From Haliclona indistincta (taxonomy: Eukaryota; Porifera; Demospongiae; Haplosclerida; Chalinidae): a stretch of DNA of 64,000 nucleotides. Positions 11,114 to 21,815 of this stretch are shown in pieces. Within the stretch, counting starts at the first letter, position 1. The number at the start of each line of letters is the position of its first letter. The position numbers were made by a program, and so were the translations under genes. The stretch lies in NCBI GenBank assembly GCA_964017065.1, contig OZ024787.1:10093666-10157665 (forward strand), in the 5' to 3' direction. Below the pieces are notes generated by a model. The model saw only the letters and a program-made list of their open reading frames with translations. It did not search any database and was not told the origin of the DNA.

Positions 11114-12036
11114 ATTTATGATGTGCTAGTCTCACCTCCTGATCCTCAACCAGAGGAACCCCAACAGCAAGGATGGATGATCTACCTGGGGAAGGCATGC
11201 ATTCTTCACCCCGGCCGGCCAGCTACTTGCCTGCTCGGGTCACAGAGCTCTTCTCTCAGAGTCGAGCATTTCTCAACTCAAGCTTCTCAAGGCTGGTCTC
11301 AAGAGTGTCTGCTCAATCGCTTGGTGAGCTCTCGTGTTATAGAAAAGCAGCTCACAAACAATATGTTATGTCTTTACTCAATTTAGCCTTTTTCACCGAA
11401 ACAATTATTTGGAGTACTATATAGAGCGCTCTGTGGTGTGCTGAGAGCATGAAGAAAGTATACAATTTACTACAAGCACTACCTGTTTGTTGTCTACATT
11501 TGTCATGCTGGTTTGTTTCATTATTTATCTTGCCTCTCTTTAGTATTGATGGTGTCCACAGAATGCTGGTAGCTACGTCAGAGGCGATGCTCTACATAGC
11601 TAGTATTGATCCCAGGGAAGGGAGAGAGTGTCGCTGCAACCTATTCAAGTTAGTCACAGCATGCACTCCTTACGATGAGTGCATGTACGATGAGTCACAG
11701 CATGTACTCCTTACGATGAGTACCCTAGTGCTCCTTACGATGAGTACCCTAGTGCCTTCTCGGGCTGTTTTTTCAAATTTTTCTCATGTTAAATAAGTAC
11801 TGAGCGCAAGTCAACCTAACAAGCACAATGCACATTGTATTGTGCAGCATTGGTGGAATTGTTTTGTAACACACACCACGGAAATCGCTATACAGTAATC
11901 ATTGGTCGGGGATAATTTATAGTAATTCAGCTGTTGTTACTTATCACTCCATCACATTGCCTGTTCTCTTCATTTATAGTTTTTCTTCTCTTCTCATAGT
12001 CTACTAGGTGATCCTAATGCCGAGGAACACAGTGGG
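11114..12036 (+). pseudogene. WIPI1/2 (Atg18 family) C-terminal fragment, frameshifted
   Basis: WIPI proteins are seven-bladed propellers that bind PI3P on forming autophagosomes. Three plus-strand segments match the WIPI C-terminal blades in order. Segment 11114-11323 encodes VSPPDPQPEEPQQQGW, then SYLPARVTELFSQSRAF, then KAGLKSVCSIA. Segment 11544-11648 encodes DGVHRMLVATSEAMLYIASI then DPREG. Segment 12000-12036 encodes LLGDPNAEEHSG. Inside the first segment the conserved pieces fall in three different frames, so there are at least two single-base shifts (between about 11195 and 11230, and just after SRAF near 11270). The N-terminal blades and the PI3P-binding FRRG motif are not found upstream. 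It is best read as a decayed partial copy; sequencing error is the alternative. Confidence 0.6.
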
Positions 12037-12780
12037 GTAAGCCGATGCTGCATTCCTCACATTCTTTACTTGACCGACTTTTTGCTTTTTTCTGCAGCAA
12101 TCGGGTTTAGCTTTCGGCTCTTCAGATGAGTAGTAGTATAGTATGGTTCGGCAGCCACACCCACTGGATCACATGACTCCTTCCCATGAAGGCAAAGATG
12201 ACATGCCACCAAAAACTCACTCGTAGAGAAGCGCACACACAGTCTTGCCTCACTGATGAATGATGAATTTGCAAGATATCGTCGATTTGTTTCTTTTGTC
12301 TCACACAATGCACACACTTGTCACTTATTGAGAATATTGCAGCTCAGAACATTAATTACCACACATCGTATTTAAAATTATGTGTATCCGCTTTTCAATA
12401 TCACTGTAAAAATGTCATTCATTTGAATTTGTGAACCTTTTGGTCACCAAGACATTTGAGTAAGTACACTGTATGTGCGGTACCCGAGTGCAGTAGTAAT
12501 TTTTTCATTAAAATTAATTTGGGGAACCAATGCAACAAAAGAAATATAGCCGTTGTACTAGAACACAACAACACGACAATTAAAATGAAGCACCATGGTG
12601 CAGATGCCTCGGTGGAATTGCATGCATACTGCACACTGGACATGCTTTGACCGTCAACACACAGCAACTACATATAGCTACTCCATCAGCAGATGATGAT
12701 TGTAACAGATTTATTAAGTACAATGGTCATACAAGCTGGCAAAAATAACAGAAGCCAGTAGTATGCTACCACAGTGTAAT
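12037..12780. other. No gene recognised
   Basis: AT-rich sequence downstream of the WIPI fragment. Short open frames on both strands have no motifs or supported splice structure. Confidence 0.4.
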
Positions 12781-13167
12781 AGTTAGCTGGGCGTGCACAA
12801 AGCAGTCATGCTTGTAGCGGCTAGCTTTTTCGGTTTTGCTGCTTTTTGTTCGGACCCGCCACGCTATCCTGTAGTCCAGATCAAACCTACAATCTGCTAG
12901 CCAGTTAACCATGGACACATTCGACTTCGGAGAAGTCCAGACCGCCAGCAACGGTAAACAAAGTAAGCAAATCACGCCATAACTCACGAACAAAGCTTTA
13001 ATTCAAAAATCTAAGACCATCAAGTTCGAGCTCTTAACGTGTTATGTCTATATTGCACTTACCACCAGCTGATTCTTCGCCGTCTTTCAGAACTAGAGCG
13101 GACAGACATACAGACAGACAGACGCGCACGACTACTGTATGCCTCGTGGCTCCGCCCACCGAGGCAT
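12781..13167. mobile_element. Insertion truncating the last NHL blade of locus A
   Basis: On the minus strand the locus A coding sequence is collinear with its paralogues up to the codons for CDYY (about 13168). It then switches to unrelated sequence starting with the palindrome GCCTCGGTGGGCGGAGCC and followed by a GACA repeat. The paralogues end 7-9 residues later, so the natural stop is lost here. The far border of the element is not defined. Confidence 0.45.
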
Positions 13168-13436
13168 AATAATCACATACATATATATTTCCAGTATTGT
13201 CTACTGCTATTCCTTTAGGAAATTGTAGCTCTCCCAATCCAGTTCCTTCTTTACCAAAGCACTTGAGGAATTGTCCTTGAGTACTAAAGGCTGACACACG
13301 ATGATTGTGATCAGTGACATACACAGTGTCGGTGGAGTCAATACGGTTTGGTACCGGTTCGCCTACTCCCAGTTCGCCTATTCCCATTTTGACTACTAAG
13401 GGCCTCAGGCGTTTTGTTTCGCCTACCAAAATTATA

Positions 13437-13680
13437 AAACTAAACCCTAAACCCTGAACCCTAAAAACCTTCTCCTAACTGTGCAAAGTCGGGAGGGTGT
13501 CCTAAACCGGGCCTTCGGCCCTTGGTAAGCCTAAGGATCGTCGGGAGGGTGTCCTAAACCGGGCCTTCGGCCCTTGGTAAGCCTAAGGATCGTCTGGAGG
13601 GTGTCCTAATCCGGGCCTTCGGCCCTTGGTAAGCCTAAGGATCGTCGGGAGGGTCGTCCTAAACAGGGCCTTCGTCCTTC
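13437..13680. repeat. CCCTAAAC repeats plus 52-bp GGGCCTTCGGCCC array
   Basis: 'aaactaaaccctaaaccc' is followed by four units of 52 bp sharing GGGCCTTCGGCCCTTGGTAA. This is the same arrangement as at 3290-3505. On the minus strand it follows the tRNA-like promoter at 13850-13760, so it could be the tail of a SINE. Confidence 0.75.
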
Positions 13681-13754
13681 ACTGGATCTGCAAGCTGTCC
13701 CGACGATCGACTTAGCTAAAAAAAACTTAAGTTTTCTGGGAAAAAAATTTAAAA

Positions 13755-13850
13755 AATAAGTACTGAGCGGGAATCGAACTCTGAACATCTGCACTACAAG
13801 CCACCGCACTAAACCGCTGCGCCACCGGAACCAGCTGACCAACCAGTGCT
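13755..13850 (-). mobile_element. tRNA-derived SINE head
   Basis: On the minus strand a tRNA-like sequence shows an A box (TGGCGCAGCGG, 13824-13814) and a canonical B box (GTTCGATTCCC, 13779-13769) about 34 nt apart. These are internal RNA polymerase III promoter spacings. No clean cloverleaf with an anticodon stem is obvious, so it is not a functional tRNA. An A/T-rich stretch and the 52-bp array lie downstream on the same strand. Confidence 0.65.
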
Positions 13851-15092
13851 ATAAACAAGTCTTTATAGTGATTCTGTACGCGCGCGCGTAGATAATATAA
13901 GCCGCCGAAGGCGGCTTGCGCACGTGACTAGGCAAAACAGCACGCCTGAGCTGCGTAGTAGGCAAAACGATAGTAGGCCAAACGGGAGTAGGCAAACTGA
14001 TACTATCCCGTCAATACAGATGCCACTTGGATGATAAAGCTGACCCGGTTGAGATCCCTCGCTACCAAATGAAGAGATGAACTGGCCATTAGCAGAGAAT
14101 GATTGGACACGATGATTGTAGTTGTCAGTAACATACACTATATCACTACTGTCATAGGCTACATTGTGTGGACGAATAAACTGTCCTGGTCCACTACCAT
14201 AACTACCAAACATGTGAGAGAATGACAGGTCAGGATGCAGAACTTGAATACGATTATTGTAATCATCAGCAACAAACACTAGACCAGAGGGATGGACTGC
14301 AATGCCTGATGGCGAGTGGAACTTGTGTGTTTCAGTTCCATACTCTCCCACTAATCTCACAAGCTCTCCCTCCATATTAAACATCTGAATCCTGTGATTG
14401 TATCTGTCAACAACAAGAATGCAGTTATCAGTAGTGATGGCAACACCAACTGGATCGTTGAACTGATTTTTACGTGAGCTATGTTGGAATCCAATTTTTC
14501 TGATCTTCTTGCATTCTCTATCAAATGCGCTAATACAATCACCATATCGCTCACTCGCTGCTACCTCTCCACTCTCACTCACAGCCACACTCCATGGTCT
14601 GTTGACTCCAGTGATAGTGTTTATTGGCACACCTCTCATCTCAAAGGATGGTAGTACACGAACTCTGAATGGGCTGCCAGGTATGTCAGTGTCTCCAACA
14701 GTGATCTTCAGCTGGTGGGCTCCACGTAGTGTGGGAGTGTAGCTGACAGTGGCCATCTCTTGATGGCTACGGATGCAGCTGCACTTCACATTTTGACAGT
14801 TGGGGTTAGTCAGCTGACAGGAGAGCTTGTCGAATGGAAAGGAAAGTGGCATAGGTACACTCAGTTCAATCATACTCATTTGACCAGCAGTAGCGTTCTT
14901 ACTGCCCTCTCCATTGACCTGTACTAGATGACATAGTGCAGTGTCCACTTCTGACTTTAGTTGAGCTATCACTGCTTCCTGCTCCTGTGCCACTATAAAA
15001 TGACAGACATTACGATAATAATTACAACTAAGAAAACCATAACATTACTACCAGTTGTTTCTTGAGTATTTTTCTGCAAAATAGACAGATAT

Positions 15093-16321
15093 TATGCCAC
15101 GCGGTAGCAGTGGCATATTTAGGGTTGGGCGGAAAACAAGATGGCGGCTACACTTAGGCTAAACGCAATAATTCACGTATATCTTGGCTGTTGACGACAT
15201 CAGGGGTATTTTAACTACCTAGGGGCTATCCTAAGAGGTAAGCGTTTACAATGAGTCTACTAATAAAGATTATAAGGCCAGTCGCTATGGGCATGACAAG
15301 ATGGCGTCTCGCCCGGAGGCACTAAGTACGGCACTACCATATTTTCGCCGTACTGGCGTTTCAAGCTAATCTAACGTTCTGAAGCTCCTTGCACGATTTG
15401 TGCGATTACAAAGAGACCTTTAGAAGCAAAAGAAACCAGGTCTAAGGTGGTAAACCAGAGTTCACGTGGTCACCCGTTTGTTCATCTTCTTCTTTCTTTC
15501 TTTCTTCTTATTTTTCAGCGAGTCTAGCACAGTAGTCAGCGAACCAAACGCAACTAAACCTACACAGAAGCAACGCTACCTATGACCATCAGTGCACCTG
15601 ATATCTATTTAGGCCTAAAACACTAGCAGAAGCGAGTATTTCCAGGAAAACAGCGATTTTTGTTCCATAACAGACTCCATTCCATCATTCTGTTTGAACT
15701 CCGTTACTAGGTTACGCCTACTCGCGCACGCCCGTGTATGTAATTATTCTAATACACGCGCACCTTAGTACAAATTGCTTAGAACGCGAGTGCTGCTGCT
15801 ACTAGCAGTGTTCACAGCAGACAACGAGCAAATCTTCACTGTTACACTGGATTTGTCTGTTCAGGGTTGTAAGAATGTTAGCTAATGTTGCATGGTACGT
15901 GCTGCATCATTGCATGCAGTGCAGAGTCGATCGAGTGCAGTCTGGCGCTGCGGCCGGCCGGGAATAGTTCTCCATGTTCTCTTTATGTTAGCATAATTGC
16001 CAACTAAGTCATTAATAAAAAAAGAAAAGAAACAAGTAATAAAAACATTTTAACCAAAATGCAAGAGATTTAGGGTTGGTACATTTATCGAAAAAGTATG
16101 GAAACAAGATTTTGAAATGAAAAGGATTGTATCAATAGCAATGTAATGCTACCTCCCTAAATTAACTGCTTTCGATAGTTGTGGTTAATTTAATAGGGAG
16201 GTAGCATTACATTGCTATTGATACAATCCTTTTCATTTCAAAATCTTGTTTCCATACTTTTTCGATAAATGTACCAACCCTAAATCTCTTGCATTTTGGT
16301 TAAAATGTTTTTATTACTTGT
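15093..16321 (+). mobile_element. 1.2-kb repeat element, copy 1
   Basis: It starts TATGCCACGCGGTAG and ends with a long hairpin. It is shared almost base for base with 42994-44167, allowing small indels. There is no transposase frame. Internal landmarks are GGGTTGGGCGGAAAA, 'caagatggcgtctcgcc', a TTTC-rich run near 15490, and the terminal palindrome 16033-16320. In locus A it occupies the intron position where paralogues carry the CARD-like exon. Confidence 0.8.
16033..16320. repeat. Near-perfect 126-bp-arm palindrome (copy 1)
   Basis: The left arm 16033-16158 and right arm 16195-16320 are reverse complements over essentially their whole length, with a ~36-bp loop. A related palindrome sits at 43893-44165. 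The sequence differs between copies but each copy's two arms agree with each other. Confidence 0.9.
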
Positions 16322-17164
16322 ATAATAATTTTTATTAAAATTTAATTTTGACTATAATTAATATTTACCTTCAACCAATCTTCCTGAGTGGAGAGGAACA
16401 CTCTCTTATCCCGGCCTTCTATAGTCACCTCCTCCACTCCCTCCTCTCTCAGTACAGCAGCATTCTCACGTGCCAGTCGCTCTAGTTCCGCACACAGTGA
16501 CTCAGGCACATACCATGTGATGATGATGGACCCTGGCTTCACTTTTATGATGATGAAGGATCCGGACTTTTCACAATCTTTAAATGCTCTTTTGGCTAGA
16601 TTTTCCACATCTTTTAATGTTCGCCTGTTTCTTTCTATGATGTTCAGCTCTGCAGGTATTCTGATTGTCATTTCAGCCATTCCTTTAGGTGGGAGTGTCT
16701 CTGCTTTGCTCACAATAGCCTGTTGGAAGTGTTTAACAGTTGTGGCACCAAAAAACTGTTCTCTCTTTTTCTCATATTCTTCAATGAGCTTGATAGCAGC
16801 ATCACTTTGATCTAATTTTTCAATGAGCTGTCGAAGGTAGTAAACATTGAATGTGTCAATGTGGCCACGAAGCTGTCGAAACAGCTTATGAACTGTGTCA
16901 CAACTGCTGAACTCATCAGTATCGAACAAGAGATCAAGAAAGCTCTGCATTTTTGACAGATTACAGTTTGAAAGAGCATCCATCATGTCAAGTAGCATTT
17001 TAGAGAAGGAGCTCTCCAAGTCTTGTATTCCTCTCACTACCTTCACATCAGCTTCAACATCAGCAGTAGAGAGTGCAGTAGGAGACAACGGCTCAGTGTC
17101 ACTATCAGTTGATGCTGTGACTGGCTCTGCTGTAAAATGCAACAATTATGTAATAATTATCATT

Positions 17165-17538
17165 GCCGATCGGCAATGATATGTAGGGATGACCTCGAAC
17201 TAAGATGGCGGCTACTCATGTGTGAAAATGAGTTTTCGCACATATCTCTACTGTTATACATTTCTACTGCATTTTAACTATCTATGAGGGAATCTGAAGT
17301 GCGAGCGCTTGCAAGAAGTCTATGAAAGTCGCCGGGACTGCTTGCTTGACGACGAAAATCAAGATGGCGACTCTCAGAGAGCCGTTGCAGATCTTCGCTG
17401 TATTAGCGTTTCTCGAGATTCCAGACATCTAGGATTGATCAGACGATTGTTCTGAGCAAGAAAATATCTTTGGCGAAGCTGGCAGACGTTTCTAAAGTGG
17501 TAAACTAAAATCGCCGCCCACGCGAATTGTTCATCTTC
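17165..17538 (+). mobile_element. Diverged relative of the 1.2-kb element
   Basis: 'aagatggcggctac', 'attttaactatctatgagg', 'caagatggcgactctc', 'cgctgtattagcgtttc' and 'gtggtaaac' then 'gttcatcttctttc' occur in the same order as in the elements at 15093 and 42994, with considerable divergence between. The TTC run that follows corresponds to the TTTC-rich patch of those elements, greatly expanded. Confidence 0.5.
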
Positions 17539-18062
17539 TTTCTTCTTCTTCTTCTTCTTCTTCTTCTTCTTCTTCTTCTTCTTCTTCTTCTTCTTCTTCT
17601 TCTTCTTCTTCTTCTTCTTCTTCTTCTTCTTCTTCTTCTTCTTCTTCTTCTTCTTCTTCTTCTTCTTCTTCTTCTTCTTCTTCTTCTTCTTCTTCTTCTT
17701 CTTCTTCTTCTTCTTCTTCTTCTTCTTCTTCTTCTTCTTCTTCTTCTTCTTCTTTCTTCTTCTTCTTCTTCTTCTTCTTCTTCTTCTTCTTCTTCTTCTT
17801 CTTCTTCTTCTTCTTCTTCTTCTTCTTCTTCTTCTTCTTCTTCTTCTTCTTCTTCTTCTTCTTCTTCTTCTTCTTCTTCTTCTTCTTCTTCTTCTTCTTC
17901 TTCTTCTTCTTCTTCTTCTTCTTCTTCTTCTTCTTCTTCTTCTTCTTCTTCTTCTTCTTCTTCTTCTTCTTCTTCTTCTTCTTCTTCTTCTTCTTCTTCT
18001 TCTTCTTCTTCTTCTTCTTCTTCTTCTTCTTCTTCTTCTTCTTCTTCTTCTTCTTCTTCTTC
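17537..18062. repeat. TTC triplet microsatellite, over 500 bp
   Basis: About 175 TTC triplets with one single-base phase slip near 17753, running directly into an assembly gap. Poly-Leu, poly-Ser, poly-Lys and poly-Glu open frames across it are artefacts. Confidence 0.97.
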
Positions 18063-18262
18063 NNNNNNNNNNNNNNNNNNNNNNNNNNNNNNNNNNNNNN
18101 NNNNNNNNNNNNNNNNNNNNNNNNNNNNNNNNNNNNNNNNNNNNNNNNNNNNNNNNNNNNNNNNNNNNNNNNNNNNNNNNNNNNNNNNNNNNNNNNNNNN
18201 NNNNNNNNNNNNNNNNNNNNNNNNNNNNNNNNNNNNNNNNNNNNNNNNNNNNNNNNNNNNNN
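18063..18262. other. Assembly gap (200 N)
   Basis: Exactly 200 N, the same size as the gap at 53542, so probably a placeholder. It lies between the TTC repeat and a GA-rich repeat, where PDK1 loses its 3' exons and locus A loses its Death-domain exon. Confidence 1.
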
Positions 18263-18420
18263 GAGAGAGAGAGAGAGAATGAGGAGGGAGGAGGGAGGGA
18301 GGGAGGGAGGGAGGGAGGGAGGGAAGGAAGGAAGGAAGGAAGGAAGGAGAAAGGGAGGTGGGAGGGGAGGGAAGGAAGGAGGGAGAGAGAGAGGGAGAGG
18401 GAGGATGTCAAAAATAAAGG
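18263..18420. repeat. GA/GGGA-rich low-complexity tract
   Basis: Runs of GAGA, GGGA and GGAA immediately right of the gap. Similar purine tracts of 10-60 bp recur in introns throughout this part of the window. Confidence 0.9.
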
Positions 18421-18472
18421 AAGGAAGGAGATCAAAATAAACAGTGAGAGATAAAGTATGATGATCACTCAC

Positions 18473-20215
18473 CAAAAGGTTGCAGACAAGAACTTTCAAA
18501 TCTTGTGGAAACCCTTCAGGTATAGTATAATCCAGCTTTGTGATCTTTTGAAAGCACAAGTACTCATTACTGCAAGATAGAGTGAACTATTAGTGAGTTT
18601 ACTGAGTTATTGTATGCATAAAACAAACAGAGAACAAGAACAACAATTGTTTACACAACAAACACAAAGATAAAAATAAGAGAGAGGAGAGGGAGAGAGT
18701 GGGATGGAGAGATGGAGAGAGGGGAGGGAGAGAGAGGGCGGGAGGGAGGGAGAGAGGGAGGGAAGGGAGGGAGGGAGAGATAGAGAGAGGGGAGGGAGAG
18801 AGAGGGCGGGAGGGAGGGAGGGAAGGGAGGGAGAGATAGAGAGAGGGCGGGGAGGGAGAGAGAGGGTGGGAGGGATAGAGAGAGGGGAGGGAGAGATGGA
18901 GAAAGGGGAGGGAGAGAGAGGCGCGAGGGAGAGAGAGAGAGATGGAGAGAAGGGAAGGAGAGATGGGAGGGAGAGATGGAGAGAGGGGAGGGAGAGATGA
19001 GAGAGGGGAGGGAGAGATGGAGAGAGGGCAGGAGAGATGGAGAGAGTGAGAGAGGAGAGAGGGAGGAGGATAACTAACGCAGCATGGAAGGGAGGTCTAC
19101 CAGCTAAGAACTGATAAATGATACAGCCAAGAGCCCACAAATCAGAACTAAATCGAAAGGAAAAATATCATTCACCTAAGCTACACACACAGACACTTTT
19201 GAAAACCTTTTAAAAGCAACTTTCTGTTGTAAGAGTTCAGGTGACACATATTCAGCTGTGCCTACAAACGAATTCGCCTTTTCTGAAAGAAAATGAATAA
19301 AAAATTTCACTGATAATGGTGATATGTTCTTTCTACCTTCTTCTTCTTCTTTGAATATCTTTGCTGTCCCGAAATCAGTGATCTGGATGTGCATATCTTC
19401 TCCTAACAGTATATTCTCAGGTTTGAGATCTCTGAGAGGAAATCAAAAAATTGTCATCTCAGTCATTCACTTGCACGCTCACCCACACACTCACTCATCC
19501 CCTCTCTCCTTCTCTTTCTGTGTTTATGCATTATAAAGAATGAAAGCAAGGCACAAACACCGACTCACTGAGCTACACATTAAGAAGTTATCTCTAAAAA
19601 CAGACAACAATGACACAAGCAGTAATGATAACAGTTACACAGTTGGCAATGATAAACCATGGACCGACCGTAGCTCACAATAACCACAACGGAGTTGAAT
19701 AGTACAACGATAGACTACTACTATATGTCAGCTAATAATGTATTAATAGTAAATGATAAAGAAGCTCTAGACAAACTATCAACAATATGTAGTTGACAGT
19801 CCCTACTCATGAAGCAAGGATTAGGTTTGAATAACATGTGCCTTGAACACAAGCACTGCATGAACTCACTGAGTACATGTCCATTGATCTTGTAGATGGG
19901 TGTAACATGCATGACATTCAAGTAAAGTCCTGGTTTACATGTGTAATCAAGTTGAACATACTCACGAACACAAAGCAACATTAATGTAACTGATTATAAA
20001 GACCTATCCAGAGGCAATACATTATTGAATCTCCAAAAAGGGAGAATAAGGTTTAAATTTTTATCTACATGCACCCAGTGTTGAATATTGTAGACGTGTT
20101 CTGTACCTGTGAATAATTCCTCGTGTGTGGATGTACTCAAGTGCCACGATTATTTCGGCTGAATAGAATCGAGTCGCCTTCTCATCAAAAGACCCCACCT
20201 ACAGTGAGAAAAAGT

Positions 20216-20268
<53 letters not shown>

Positions 20269-21074
20269 ACTCTTTCAAATGACTTACCTTCTTCAAGTAA
20301 TCAAGTATTTCACCTCTTTTGGCAAAGCTCAGTCCAAAATCTAACATCATCAGTTAAGAGCTAACCCAATTAGCACATCACAAGAAAATACAGCCAATAG
20401 GTTACTCAATCACAGACAGCATAAAAAACTTGTTTAAGTATTACAAAAACAACTATTGAAGACAAGTAAACAAGGAACACAGTCATAGACAAACAACCGA
20501 CCACGTTAAATAACAGCTCCACAGGAAAAGGCATTTAACAAGAATTTACTCAATCACAGAATTTCCCAATACACCATATCCTTTTGGTAATCCACAAGAG
20601 GGTTTAGAGAATAGAGTTTGCATAGAGACAGCATTGACAACATTCTAACGCACAGTAGTACGAATATTGAAGTCATCCATCGTCAGACTCTATAAGCTGA
20701 AACACACTTTTAGGAGGGTTAGAGAATGCCTTTTTTCTGCCTCTTGCCTTTTTTCTCTTGTAAGAAAGGCACAGAAGTATAAAAGTCTTCATAAAAGATG
20801 CTTAGAGCATTTTAAAACAGGCTGTGTTTCAATTTATACCTCCCTTCCTTTTACAATATTGATATTGTTACGTTTTAAAAACTAGAAAACGAGGAATCAG
20901 AGAGGATACAGAGGTGTTCAGCATCTTGAAACGTGAAATAGAGTCTGACAAAGAACGGGTGATCCAGCTTCGTGAGCACCTCCTTCTCTCTGCTGACATA
21001 CTGGACCTTCTTCTCACGAATAATATGGCGCTTGTCAAGGATTTTGACTGAGTATTGAGAGAGAGTGAGAGAGA

Positions 21075-21143
<69 letters not shown>

Positions 21144-21815
21144 AAAACAGGATGAGGGGTTGGAGAGTTGAGACATCACTACAGTCTGGGCCTGGTGCTA
21201 ATATGACTATTTCCTGAGAAGCACTAGAATGATTTAACACACCAAGCTGACAGGTAGTGAATTGTAAACAATCGTTTTATAACAAGAAAGTGAAAACCAG
21301 ACAAGCAAAGTAAAACACTCACTAATACAATCAAGCAATGGTATAGTTATACTATAATAATTGTAATACTGTTGTATACACTCACTAGCAAACTGTTTCT
21401 TCGAGGATTTCTCTGTCGCTAAAACCACCTGAAAAGCACAAAACAGAGAAACATAATAAATGTCAATTTATGCTGAGATGCAGACACTATTTTGAATGCA
21501 TAGTAACACTATTGAGTCAAGAATTGAGAGTCTCTCAGACAGACAGACAGACAGTGGCTCTCTCTCCTCTACACTCTCTTAACGTACGGTAGAATAAGAT
21601 CCCTCTCCAAGGATCTTGTCAAACGAAAAATCCTCTCTTTTCTTCTTGGGAGCTTGAGATGAAGACCCCTCGCCTCCTTTAGCTGCACCTTCACTCGGCT
21701 GTGCAGGGAAAATTTAACAGAGTGTCACCACCACGAGTCATGGTTTCTATGCTCTATCATTTCCTATGCGCAGTTATCTGGAACTCACCTGAGTAGGTTC
21801 CGAGGAGGACGACAT
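18473..21815 (-). CDS. PDPK1: PDK1 kinase (3-phosphoinositide-dependent kinase 1), C-terminus missing
   Basis: A cytosolic Ser/Thr kinase that phosphorylates the activation loop of Akt, S6K, SGK and PKC kinases. Coding exons (minus strand): 21815-21789, 21698-21588, 21428-21386, 21047-20910, 20340-20288, 20198-20107, 19431-19337, 19282-19207, 19147-19079, 18569-18473. Motifs in order: glycine loop (DFSFDKILGEGSYST), VKILDKRHIIREKK in the lysine region, LDHPFFVRLYFTFQD, ALEYIHTRGIIHR-DLKPEN catalytic loop across a splice, ITDFGTAK (DFG), ANSFVGTAEYVSPELL activation segment with the PDK1-type SFVGT site, SDLWALGCIIYQ, and NEYLCFQKITKLDY. The final kinase helices and the PH domain are not present; the gene runs into the gap. 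The 19207 donor (GTTTTC) is weak but is required by phase. Its start lies ~200 bp from the divergent ATP synthase gene. Confidence 0.93.
18680..19070. repeat. GA/GGGA intronic tract in PDK1
   Basis: A ~390-bp purine-rich tract in the intron between the 19079 and 18569 exons, built of short GAGAGG, GGGAGG and GATGGAGA motifs. Arg/Glu-rich and Ser/Pro/Leu-rich open frames here are not real. Confidence 0.9.
20219..20266. repeat. CT microsatellite (PDK1 intron)
   Basis: About 22 CT repeats directly upstream, in minus-strand terms, of the 20198 exon acceptor. Confidence 0.9.
21058..21140. repeat. GA microsatellite (PDK1 intron)
   Basis: A GA run that on the minus strand forms a long pyrimidine tract just before the acceptor of the 21047 exon. 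It may help splicing there (inference). Confidence 0.9.

Larger units (their letters stand above)
13345..14009. mobile_element. 665-bp element inserted in the locus A NHL exon
   Basis: It is bounded by the direct repeat GTCAATAC (13337-13344 and 14010-14017), a perfect 8-bp target duplication. The ends form an imperfect inverted repeat (GGTTTGGTACCGGTTCGCCT against GGGATAGTATCAGTTTGCCT on the other strand, then a shared ACTCCC). Eight-bp duplications are typical of hAT-type transposition. The interior holds CCCTAAAC repeats, a 52-bp array and a tRNA-like SINE head. 'GTAGGCAAAACG'-like motifs repeat near the right end. Confidence 0.75.
13168..17129 (-). pseudogene. Locus A: Death-family filamin-NHL gene, disrupted
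   Basis: A paralogue of loci B and C. Exon 17129-16369 encodes the conserved ~220-residue module, including HIDTFNVYYL, KPGSIIITWYVPESL and GVEEVTIEG. A 22-nt exon follows at 15073-15052. The long exon starting at 14992 encodes a short coiled coil, a filamin-type domain (SVPMPLSFPFDKLSCQLT ... GDTDIPGSPFRVRVLP) and NHL repeats. The NHL exon is split between 14018 and 13336 by a 665-bp insertion with an 8-bp duplication; the reading frame on its two sides is exactly contiguous. The last blade is cut off near 13168. The CARD-like exon present in B and C is missing, with a 1.2-kb repeat in that position. The Death-domain exon expected above 17145 is not visible and may lie in the nearby gap. Function, if any: a scaffold or sensor with an NHL propeller (inference). 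The current allele looks non-functional. Confidence 0.7.

Noticed and set aside
13755..13850. Functional tRNA gene on the minus strand
   Set aside because: A and B boxes are good, but acceptor and anticodon stems do not pair convincingly. A SINE head fits better.
17527..18559. Long poly-Leu/Ser/Lys/Glu open frames
   Set aside because: They are translations of the TTC microsatellite, the N gap and GA tracts. Only the PDK1 exon at 18569-18473 within this span is coding.
18607..19140. Ser/Pro/Leu-rich 177-codon frame
   Set aside because: It starts inside a genuine PDK1 exon and then reads a GGGAGA tract in the intron.
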